Shown piece after piece: positions 16,335-24,764 of a stretch of DNA of 64,000 bases. The number at the start of each line of letters is the position of its first letter. The first letter of the stretch is position 1. The notes below the pieces were generated by a model that had not been told where the DNA came from, did not search any database, and saw nothing but the letters and a program-made list of their open reading frames with translations. The DNA lies in contig JBFNNX010000022.1 in NCBI GenBank assembly GCA_040791665.1, forward strand, positions 124,001 to 188,000. Direction: 5' to 3'. The stretch comes from Thiodiazotropha sp040791665. GTDB lineage: Bacteria > Pseudomonadota > Gammaproteobacteria > Chromatiales > Chromatiaceae. A program made the position numbers and the translations under genes.

Positions 16335-18086
16335 TCAGAAATTCAAGTGGTTGATGTTTCCGTCACTATTGCGGTGTTCTATCGTGAAATAGCAACTGCG
16401 TAAATCAGCTTTCAAGGTGGCGAATGTACCTGCGTGCTCCCAGGTTAAGTGAAGAAGATGGGAGTCGGTGGGATGTATTTCCAAGCTGCCTTTGAAGGCT
16501 TCAGAGCAGTTACGCAGGCGTATGAGCTCAATCTGGTCTTTGACGATCTGATTCTGCAGACCGGATTCGACGGCTTCCAGTGATAGGTTGGTGCGATTGA
16601 TCTCCTTGTGGCCCGCCGCTCCTCCATTGTCTGCCGCAAGATAGTCATTTTTACCGGCAAACAGATCGAGGTACCAGACCTGAGGTATGCCTGGCATGAA
16701 CAATTGTATCGCACGTGCAAGTCGCAGCTTATCTTCATCCTCTCCAAGTGCACTAAAGAAGGTTGCGTTGACCTGGTAGTACGCGATCTTCTTGCCATCC
16801 GGACCGTATAGGTTTTTTACCCTGCCTCCGCGTTCGATTATGCGATCGATAAGTGCTTGAATCCTGTCGTCATCCAGTAGTCCGTCGCGACTGACGCCAT
16901 TATGTTCACTACCCTTGAGATCGAGCAAGGGTATGCCGTCATGACAGCCGAGCATATTGATGGTTTGCAGTCCCTTGCCTTGAATATCGCCAATCCAGTT
17001 GAGCAGGTGGCTATTATTGGCGTGCTCGAGCGCATCGATCACCAGACCGGGAAAAAAGAAGTCGTAGATCGGATATCCCTTTTCCGCCACTTCTTCATGC
17101 AGTCCTGCGCCATATTTTGAATGGATCTCGGGAAAGATGGTTACACCATGACGGTTTGCGATCTGCTTGAGCCGCTCCAGATAGTCCCAGGTCCCTGGCC
17201 GGTTGAAGAAGTTGCTCTCTCCAGGCTCTTTATGCAAGTAGGCGAATGCATCGAGCCTTACTATTTTCGCCCCATAGCCTTTGAGTTTTTTCAGTGTCTC
17301 CTCGTAGAAAGTCCAAACCTTTTGAGACTTTGCGTTGAGATCCATCTGTCCCAGGTAGTGTCGTTTATGTTCAAGCACACTGAGAATTTCGCTCTTGTAA
17401 TGGGCATAGCCATCCAGGTTGAACTGGTTCGTATCCCTCTCCAGCTCGATATTCTCATTTACAATCGCTGCAATCGATTTTGCAGCCTTGTACGTCACTC
17501 CCTGAATTCCGGAGAAATCGGAATCACTTACCGGTTTATAACTGACTTGCTGGTAGAAGGTATTCCAGTAGGGGCGTTGCGAACCATCGGGAAAACCGAC
17601 CTTAAGGATCGGCAACCCCGGTTTGCGCATGAAGAGCTTGTTTAAATACTCCTCTTTAGGAATGACGTAACCCTTTTCTCCCATTTCGCCATGAGAGCGC
17701 CAAAACTCGTTCCAATCGACAAAAAAGTCTTTGTACTCGGATTCATCGCCGTGTTTCAGCAGATCCTTGAACTGCGGTGATGCCACAGACAGGTGGTTGA
17801 GGATTAGATCGAATTTGAAGGTGATGTGAAGGTCGCTTAGCGCCTCCAGGTCCTGTTCGGAGACAAGTTCATCATTGAGGTCATAGTCTATGATGGAAAA
17901 ACCACGGTCGAGATCGCTGTTGAAAAATGTGGGTAGGAGGTAGAACAGGGAAAACGTATCCTTGAGTTCAGGCCGTTTCAGTAAACTGACAATGTCGGAC
18001 AGTTTACCCCCGATGCTGTCAGGATAGGCATTCAACATCACCCCGCCAGGAAGTGGTTGTTGTTTTGTACTGTGTTCGCTGTTCAT
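16335..18086 (-). CDS. GH13 subfamily 18 sugar phosphorylase (sucrose phosphorylase-like)
   Basis: A 583-residue GH13_18 (beta/alpha)8 enzyme. Catalytic residues are visible: nucleophile Asp in RLDAFAY (about residue 277), acid/base Glu in IFPEIHS (about 319) and transition-state Asp in GCHDGIPLLD (about 382). GQMDLNAKS and QVWYLDLFAGKNDY also fit the family. GH13_18 enzymes split alpha-glucosides such as sucrose, glucosylglycerol or glucosylglycerate with phosphate; which one cannot be decided by eye. No signal peptide, so cytoplasmic. It is convergent with the upstream EAL gene (22-base gap) and has no sugar-transport or other carbohydrate genes beside it. Confidence 0.85.
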   Translation of the reverse strand: MNSEHSTKQQPLPGGVMLNAYPDSIGGKLSDIVSLLKRPELKDTFSLFYLLPTFFNSDLDRGFSIIDYDLNDELVSEQDLEALSDLHITFKFDLILNHLSVASPQFKDLLKHGDESEYKDFFVDWNEFWRSHGEMGEKGYVIPKEEYLNKLFMRKPGLPILKVGFPDGSQRPYWNTFYQQVSYKPVSDSDFSGIQGVTYKAAKSIAAIVNENIELERDTNQFNLDGYAHYKSEILSVLEHKRHYLGQMDLNAKSQKVWTFYEETLKKLKGYGAKIVRLDAFAYLHKEPGESNFFNRPGTWDYLERLKQIANRHGVTIFPEIHSKYGAGLHEEVAEKGYPIYDFFFPGLVIDALEHANNSHLLNWIGDIQGKGLQTINMLGCHDGIPLLDLKGSEHNGVSRDGLLDDDRIQALIDRIIERGGRVKNLYGPDGKKIAYYQVNATFFSALGEDEDKLRLARAIQLFMPGIPQVWYLDLFAGKNDYLAADNGGAAGHKEINRTNLSLEAVESGLQNQIVKDQIELIRLRNCSEAFKGSLEIHPTDSHLLHLTWEHAGTFATLKADLRSCYFTIEHRNSDGNINHLNF

Positions 18087-18792
18087 CGAATACTCTGATG
18101 TAACTCGTTAGTATTGTCGTTGTTTCTAAAGCGAAACCACCGCAGAAGGATTATATCGCCCGAATGCCGTTTTACAACCGGCATCGCATAATGATTGTCA
18201 CTCCTCTTATCGGCAGGAAGGGATTGAGATTAAGCGTTTTCACCCTGTTATGTGAACCATTCCAGAGAGTAGACCGCAGGGAGTGAAGAGATGCTCGATC
18301 CAGCTGCCGTACAACCTGACCAGATGATGTATGTGCCGAGACTTTAAGCAAATCGCCCCATGCCTGATTTTCTTGGAAAGCCGCAGGATCGAAGTGATAC
18401 GAGCGTTTAGATACCTATGCGGTTGGGTGGAAATAAACCCGAACTATACATGGGTTTATTTTATGTCCTGCGTTCGATACCCGAGTGTCTGGAGCAAGTA
18501 CGTAGCGGGTAAAAAATAGTGAGAAATTGGCGGTTCTGAGGAGGGAGCGGAATAGATTTTTACTTTTATATGTAGTGAGTTACGTGTAATTTATACGGAA
18601 TAAATCTAGAAACATGGTTTTATATTCTGAATTACAGTTAAATTTTAAGATTTTCACAAATTGCCGATAAGATTCATGATATGAAGAGAGTTTCTCATGA
18701 ATTTACCATGCGAGTATCAACTTCCATGGGGAGTGGCATTTCGACAACTTACTGACGATAGAGCATTTATCGTTCTGAATAGCTGTTAAAAC
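18087..18792. other. Long intergenic region before the polymer locus
   Basis: About 700 bases. The first half has ordinary composition; the second (about 18540-18790) is strongly AT-rich, as a regulatory region often is. A 62-codon open frame at 18331 has no ribosome binding site and no recognisable content. The region should hold the promoter of the downstream six-gene locus and that of the GH13 gene. Confidence 0.4.
18755..18773 (+). promoter_or_regulatory. Hairpin just upstream of polymer-locus first gene
   Basis: ACGATA (18755-18760) pairs with TATCGT (18768-18773) around a seven-base loop, 20 bases before the ATG at 18793, which lacks a visible Shine-Dalgarno sequence. A role in control of translation is only a suggestion. 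Confidence 0.3.
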
Positions 18793-21468
18793 ATGACACA
18801 AAATTGGTTTACAGCTAGATACCGCGCGTTGATCATCGCAGTAGTGACGGCATTTTCAATTTGGGCGATGAGTCAGATTGGTCTGTTTTCCGGGCTCTCT
18901 GGGTGGTTGTATGACAGGCTCGTCAAATATAGCGCCGACCGTAGTTACCAGCCAAGCGTGGTATTGGTCAAATTACCTGAGAGTAGTGCGCCCAGTGCCA
19001 TCGAGTGGCGTACGGTATTCGATGCATTGAGCCGGTTTAAGGCTGCGCAGGTATTGGTGTTGTCACCGGATATTAATGCTCAGGATCTATTTGATCAGTT
19101 CGCAGACACACAAAATCTTGTTTTGGGTCGTTATCTGATTCAGGATCCGGACGATCCGGACAAACTGCATATGCAGCCTTGGCCGGAATCAAGCCGGGGG
19201 ATCGTTCATGGAGTGGCTAATCTGCCGGAGTCGGCCCAAGGTATAGTCAGACGTAGCACGGTGCAAAGATTCGCAGATGGGAGTATGCAGGATCCCATTG
19301 CAGTGGTGGCCGCCCGGGAACGCGGTTTCCACACACCGTCGGTGGCTGAGCGGGGATTTCTGATCAACTTCAACCAGGGGCGATATTCGCTCCCTACGCT
19401 TCATTTCGAGCGTCTCCTCGCGGGTGACCTGATCGAGGAGTTGATCGCGGATCGCTCTGTCGTATTCGGCCAAACATCGATGCCTTCCATGCCCGGTATT
19501 TACACACCGGTCACTTCCAATATGCGGCCCATGTCGGCCTTGGAATTTCATGGTTTCATGTTGGACAGTCTGCTTGGGAAGCGGGTTATTACGGAACTGC
19601 CTGCTTGGGTGGTCCTGTTGTGGTTGACAGCGATAACCCTGATCAGTGTCTTTATCTATCAGTGGTTCATGATCCGTGAGGGTGCCTGGATTACCATTTT
19701 GTCTTTGGCCGCCTACATGACTCTCGGCTGGTTGGTGCTGTGGTTGCTGTACTACTGGCTGCCGGTCTTGGAATTTGTCATGGCGCAGAGTGTGATGTTT
19801 TTATGGATCTCCCATGAGAAATCTGCACGGATGGAACTGGAGATGCGCACCATGCTCGCCGAGATGTCATCAAGGTTACGCAAGAGCGCATTACCACCGA
19901 GATTTTACGATACACCGCATCACTGGGAGCAGCTGGTGGCTATGGTGGATCAGACACTCTCTTTAACCCGCTTGATCTTTCTCGAGCGTGTTGAGGCCGA
20001 TCATCGCGTCAAGGAGATCCAGGCCTTGCGCTGTTCCCTGGATTCTATCGATGAACGTCGTCGCGATTACGAACGGACACCCTACAGCACGGCAATCGCG
20101 GCCGGAGGCCCCATCCGCATCGAGAAGACCTATCTTGCAAAGAGTGAATTGGAAACAGAGGACCAATATCTCGTGCCTTTGATCTACTCCGGCGAGATTC
20201 TCGGATTCTGGGCATTCGGTGTGGATATGGCGAACATCCAGTCACGCCAGCAAATGGAGAATATGGCCAAGGATTTCAGTTATCAGATCGCCGAATTGTT
20301 GTATCACCGAAAGCATTGGCTGAACAAGGAAGCGGAAGAGGCTCGAATATTGAGCCAGTACCTGAGTCTTCAGGGTGGTGAAGTCGTGCATAAAGATGTT
20401 CATCAGGCACTTGACCTGATGGAACGACGACTTTCGGTGCAGCAAAGTGTATTCGACGGATTAGAGACAGCAACGGTGCTGTATGATCTATTTGGCCGAG
20501 TCATGCAGATCAATCACCATCTGGAACAGTTGATGGCGGATGCTGATATTCCCGCCTTCGACTACACTGCCCTCGACCTTATGTCTGTACTCACAAACTT
20601 TGGACGTGAAGCATGTCAGGATCTGCTTCGTCAAGTGGTTATGGAACGCAGAAGTTTGGTGGTGCCGGCTCGATTGGCCGCGTTGCCAAATCAGCGTTTT
20701 CTTCTCAGAATGCGGGCGCTCAATTATGATGAGACGAGTGCGCGCACTGTTGCGGACAGTACACCATTTGAGTTGCTTGGTGTGTTATTCGAACTTGATG
20801 ACGTTTCCCTGATTCATCGGCTCTATAGCCACAAGGAAACATTGATTCAGCATCTCAGCCAGCGAATCGGTCGGGGGCTGGACAATGCAATTCAATTGAG
20901 CAGTGAGGTGACTGCGGAGGGTCGGGTAGATACTCTCGGCAAGGTTGTCGATCACATCAAAAGCGAAAACCGGATGCTGAAGGAAGCAACTGCTTTTTTG
21001 AACAAAGAGATAGGCACCATGTCTCTGCAGCTTTTTCCGATCGATGGTCGACAGCCTATTTTAGAGAATATCGACGAGATAAGCGGGCATGTGGAAGTGT
21101 CGGATATCCGAATCGTTGCTGAGCTGCCGGACGAACTGTCATTGGTGTTGGCCGAACCTGAGTTGCTGCATGATGTAACGGCCTCGGTGCTCGATGCCTT
21201 GATCAAGGATGCATCGGCGGAGAGTACCATTCATATCATTGTTGAGGAACAGGAGGAGTGGATTCGATATAAGTTCTACAACCAGGGTTTCGGTATGCCC
21301 AACGACAGATTCCAGGAATTTCTTTTTGAAGATGATGGAGTCACTGAAGGTTACACGCAGTTGCGCAATGCGTTGCATCGCGTACAGAGTTGGGGAGGGA
21401 CTGTGGAAGCATCCAGTGAGCTTGGGGTCGGTACGAATATTGAGATCAAATTGCGTGCATTCGGTTAA
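18793..21468 (+). CDS. CHASE2 sensor with degenerate histidine-kinase-like C-terminus
   Basis: An 891-residue membrane protein. It has an N-terminal helix (about 9-28), a CHASE2-like periplasmic region (about 40-265), three helices (about 272-340), a GAF-like stretch (about 370-500), a PAS-like stretch (about 535-650) and a GHKL ATPase-like end (about 765-891). In the last part the N box (LLHDVTASVLDALIKDA) lacks the usual Asn and the G1 box reads NQGFG instead of DxGxG, while GVGTNIEIKL is retained. No canonical phospho-accepting H box is clear. It therefore looks like a pseudo-kinase or allosteric sensor. It starts the polymer locus, 41 bases before the CapC-like gene, so control of polymer synthesis is the natural guess. 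Confidence 0.7.
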   Translation: MTQNWFTARYRALIIAVVTAFSIWAMSQIGLFSGLSGWLYDRLVKYSADRSYQPSVVLVKLPESSAPSAIEWRTVFDALSRFKAAQVLVLSPDINAQDLFDQFADTQNLVLGRYLIQDPDDPDKLHMQPWPESSRGIVHGVANLPESAQGIVRRSTVQRFADGSMQDPIAVVAARERGFHTPSVAERGFLINFNQGRYSLPTLHFERLLAGDLIEELIADRSVVFGQTSMPSMPGIYTPVTSNMRPMSALEFHGFMLDSLLGKRVITELPAWVVLLWLTAITLISVFIYQWFMIREGAWITILSLAAYMTLGWLVLWLLYYWLPVLEFVMAQSVMFLWISHEKSARMELEMRTMLAEMSSRLRKSALPPRFYDTPHHWEQLVAMVDQTLSLTRLIFLERVEADHRVKEIQALRCSLDSIDERRRDYERTPYSTAIAAGGPIRIEKTYLAKSELETEDQYLVPLIYSGEILGFWAFGVDMANIQSRQQMENMAKDFSYQIAELLYHRKHWLNKEAEEARILSQYLSLQGGEVVHKDVHQALDLMERRLSVQQSVFDGLETATVLYDLFGRVMQINHHLEQLMADADIPAFDYTALDLMSVLTNFGREACQDLLRQVVMERRSLVVPARLAALPNQRFLLRMRALNYDETSARTVADSTPFELLGVLFELDDVSLIHRLYSHKETLIQHLSQRIGRGLDNAIQLSSEVTAEGRVDTLGKVVDHIKSENRMLKEATAFLNKEIGTMSLQLFPIDGRQPILENIDEISGHVEVSDIRIVAELPDELSLVLAEPELLHDVTASVLDALIKDASAESTIHIIVEEQEEWIRYKFYNQGFGMPNDRFQEFLFEDDGVTEGYTQLRNALHRVQSWGGTVEASSELGVGTNIEIKLRAFG

Positions 21469-21509
21469 ATCACAGTTACATGGGTTGACAGAGATGTCTG
21501 CATAATCGC

Positions 21510-24500
21510 ATGGATATATTTCCCCTACCACTTTTTCCTCAGGGCGGACTCGCCAGTTCGGTTATTACCACGGTCTGGATCGGTGTGGCCGTCGTGGCAT
21601 TTTTCAATCTGCGCTTCGGATGGGTGTTGTCCGGATTGGTCGTGCCGGGATATCTCGTTCCGCTGATGATCATCAAGCCATGGGCTGCGGCGATCATCAT
21701 CATCGAGAGCATCATTACCTATTTACTGGTCTGGTTTTTTTCCGAACTCCTGTCGCGTCTGGGATATTGGAGCCAGCTATTCGGTCGGGACAGGTTTTTT
21801 GCCTTGATCGTGATAAGCGTGCTTGTACGGGTGTTATTCGACGGCTGGCTGTTACCCGGTTTGGGTGAATGGTATGTGGAACGATTCGATGTGGCCTTTG
21901 ACTATCGCAACAACCTGCACAGTTTCGGCCTCATTATCATTGCATTGATCGCCAATCAATTCTGGAAGAGTGGTCTGCGCATGGGGGTTCTGCCGTTAGC
22001 GGGCAATCTGGTTGTCACCTATCTGATCGTGCGCTACGGGTTAATGGAGGTTACCAACTTTACAGTCAGTAATCTGAACTACATGTATGAAGATATTGCA
22101 TCTTCGATACTGGCCAGCCCGAAGGCCTATATCATCCTGATAACCACCGCCTTCGTCGCCTCTCGCATGAACCTCCTCTATGGTTGGGATTTCAGTGGCA
22201 TCATGATCCCCTCGTTGTTGGCCTTGCAATGGTATCAGCCGGTCAAAATACTGGCTTCTTTCTTTGAAGCCTTGTTGATACTGGGCATCGCGCATCTACT
22301 TTTAAAGACCAAACCCTTCAAAAACATCTCCATTGAAGGGGGACGCAAACTGCTGTTGTTTTTCAATATCGGATTTGTATACAAGCTCATTCTCGGCTAT
22401 TTGATTCTATGGCTAATGCCAGAGGTCAAGGTTACGGATAGCTATGCATTCGGTTATCTGTTGGCGACATTGATGGCGATGAAGATGCATGACAAGGATA
22501 TTGCTGTGCGCTTGACCAGAGCGACACTGCAGACCTCTCTTGTGGGTGTGGCCGTAGCAAGCGTCATCGGGTTTACCCTGACGTTAATGCCTCGGCCGGA
22601 AATCAACCTGGGAGCGCATGCCAGTGCAGTGTACCCGCAACGCTTGATCAAAAGTCAACTGCCTATATTGGATAGGATACGCGAGGACAGGGTCCGGCTC
22701 TATCAACCTCAGAGTCAGAATAAAATACAGCTTCCCTTGACCTCTGAACTTGAGCAGTTTTCAGAAGGTTTAACGCAGTTGCATGACTATCTCTCGTCAG
22801 GGGATGAACAAAGTCTGCATCAGGCGCTGGTGCAATTTCAGAAGGTGGGTTACGAATTACTGCATGATGGTCAGGGTTACTACTACTTGAGAGAACAAGG
22901 GTCTGTACGAGGCTGGGGCTATTATCTGCTCAGGTCCGATTACAAGAGCCGTATGGTCGTCGAAGTGCCGGCCCCGTTGGATGAGCGCGGCGCACTCGAT
23001 GCCAGTTTGCAGTTGTTCGATTTGTTAGGCGCCCGCGGCCTGGCGGTTGCCGGCAGCAGTCGTTTTCTGCATCCGGACCGCTCTGCGGATGTACTGACAA
23101 ATCCGCAAAGTTTCTTTCATGTTTTTCATTCGGTGTTCGCTAAACGGGATGTTCTGCAGGTAAGACGCTATACCCGGGAGACCATGCGTCTGAGCGCAGC
23201 CATCGAGACGGAAAAATACACAGTAAATGAAGAGCTCCCCGTGGAACCGGAGAATATGCTGTGGGTGCATGTCGATCTGCCGTCAGATCTCGATTTGACT
23301 GCATTGAAACGGCTGACTGGATCATTGCACATTCAATGGCGGGACGCCCCCTTCAATAACCGTCAGCGTGAAGTCAGCCGCAAGGGATTTGCAGAACTTC
23401 TGCTCAATCAGCGTGGCATTCGTTCGGTACGGTCCCGATCCGTGGGGTTTGGCAAAGCGCCGCCGCTGGTCCTGGGATCCCAGCGTATCGATGGTTTTCT
23501 ACAAGACTGGATCCTGGCAAGAAAAGACCGGATCGCGGAACAGGGAAGCGATAGGTATGTTATCCCAAAGGTGGAGGAATTGCTCTACTTCGATGTCGAA
23601 GTGCTTACCCCGCTGTTGAGCGTGTCGGCTAAATCCTATCAAGCGGGCGAATGGACAGAGGATGGTTTGGAAGAGTTGCGTGGTATTCAGGCAGCCGCGG
23701 GGGTATTGAACTATCACCTGATACGCTACCGGCATCGATCGACCGGGGAGGATTTTTTAATCCTTGCCGAGTCAGACAGCGGTGAAAGACGTTATTGGGG
23801 CACCTATGTATTCCGGCTCAGCAAGAGCAATAACTATCTGGTTCAAGTCCCCCGTCCATTATATGAGCTAAACAGTTTCGAGTATGGGGTTTCACTGTTT
23901 CAACGCCTTAATGCCAAGGCGTTGCTACTGGCCGGTTCGCATCCGGGCGCCAATACAGACGGCAGTGCGGATATTATCCGTTTGGATAATGTGGTGAATA
24001 TGTTCAGCCTGGTCAATCAGGTTGTGCTAAGAGAGGCCGCCGACACGCCGCTGCTGGTCATACACAGTCGCGCACTGAGCCGTAGGGGGCGTGGGGAGCT
24101 CAAGCATGCGAACGCCCTGATATCCAAGATCGAGACACCAAGCTCGCAAGGTGTAACCGATACGCTTGTCAATCCGGTATTGGAGCAGCTTGCACTGGAA
24201 GGTATCAGCTATCGTTTTGTCGAGGGAGATCAGGATACGGCCGGATACGAGATTGCCAGTGTGGCGCAATCCCTCTATATCAATGCCACCCGCAACAAAG
24301 GCTTTGTCGCCCTCTGGCTCAGCCCAAGCGCACGCTCCGTTTACCGTCAGCAAGGTCTGAACAGGCAGGAGCTGTTACGCTTTACCGCTGTGGGCATCCA
24401 GACACGGGAAGCCGATCTCTACGACTATATAGCGGGTCTTGATTACTCTGCGTCTCCTGCCCCACTGCCGTCGATGCTTCAGCGGCAGTTGAGTCGCTAT

Positions 24501-24764
24501 CTGGAGAGTGGAAATGTGGTGGCGCTCAGCGGATTGGTGACAGACTGGCCTGAATATAGGTGGCAGCGGTTGATCGACCTCAATTCCCGTCAATCGTTCC
24601 TGATCGGTCTGCAGCAGGAAGCGGGTTTGCGCCTGATTGCCAACCTTAATCCACGGGATGTGTACTCAGTCTTCACTGCTGACAAGAAATTACTCTCCCG
24701 TAGCGATATCCAGGGCTTTATTGACAGCCGCATGGCGCTGTTGACGTGGGAGAGTGCCTTGTGA
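21510..24764 (+). CDS. Giant CapC/PgsC-like membrane protein with duplicated C-terminal domain
   Basis: A 1084-residue protein. The first about 385 residues hold many membrane helices with two CapC/PgsC-like units: GWVLSGLVVPGYLVPLMI (about 35-52) and LYGWDFSGIMIPSLLAL (about 225-241), the G-x-VxPGYL-type signature of the poly-gamma-glutamate synthase membrane subunit, which is normally only about 150 residues. The remaining about 700 residues are soluble and contain a tandem repeat (about 465-545 and 760-840), each with G-x-Y-x-x-R, a VP-x-PL strand, an AGS turn and a SAD motif. The same domain appears in the gene at 27196. CapC is thought to form the membrane complex with the CapB ligase. 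The gene overlaps the next one (GTGA). Confidence 0.75.
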   Translation: MDIFPLPLFPQGGLASSVITTVWIGVAVVAFFNLRFGWVLSGLVVPGYLVPLMIIKPWAAAIIIIESIITYLLVWFFSELLSRLGYWSQLFGRDRFFALIVISVLVRVLFDGWLLPGLGEWYVERFDVAFDYRNNLHSFGLIIIALIANQFWKSGLRMGVLPLAGNLVVTYLIVRYGLMEVTNFTVSNLNYMYEDIASSILASPKAYIILITTAFVASRMNLLYGWDFSGIMIPSLLALQWYQPVKILASFFEALLILGIAHLLLKTKPFKNISIEGGRKLLLFFNIGFVYKLILGYLILWLMPEVKVTDSYAFGYLLATLMAMKMHDKDIAVRLTRATLQTSLVGVAVASVIGFTLTLMPRPEINLGAHASAVYPQRLIKSQLPILDRIREDRVRLYQPQSQNKIQLPLTSELEQFSEGLTQLHDYLSSGDEQSLHQALVQFQKVGYELLHDGQGYYYLREQGSVRGWGYYLLRSDYKSRMVVEVPAPLDERGALDASLQLFDLLGARGLAVAGSSRFLHPDRSADVLTNPQSFFHVFHSVFAKRDVLQVRRYTRETMRLSAAIETEKYTVNEELPVEPENMLWVHVDLPSDLDLTALKRLTGSLHIQWRDAPFNNRQREVSRKGFAELLLNQRGIRSVRSRSVGFGKAPPLVLGSQRIDGFLQDWILARKDRIAEQGSDRYVIPKVEELLYFDVEVLTPLLSVSAKSYQAGEWTEDGLEELRGIQAAAGVLNYHLIRYRHRSTGEDFLILAESDSGERRYWGTYVFRLSKSNNYLVQVPRPLYELNSFEYGVSLFQRLNAKALLLAGSHPGANTDGSADIIRLDNVVNMFSLVNQVVLREAADTPLLVIHSRALSRRGRGELKHANALISKIETPSSQGVTDTLVNPVLEQLALEGISYRFVEGDQDTAGYEIASVAQSLYINATRNKGFVALWLSPSARSVYRQQGLNRQELLRFTAVGIQTREADLYDYIAGLDYSASPAPLPSMLQRQLSRYLESGNVVALSGLVTDWPEYRWQRLIDLNSRQSFLIGLQQEAGLRLIANLNPRDVYSVFTADKKLLSRSDIQGFIDSRMALLTWESAL

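Noticed and set aside
18331..18519. 62-codon frame in the gap before the polymer locus
   Set aside because: No ribosome binding site, no recognisable pattern, mixed composition; treated as chance.
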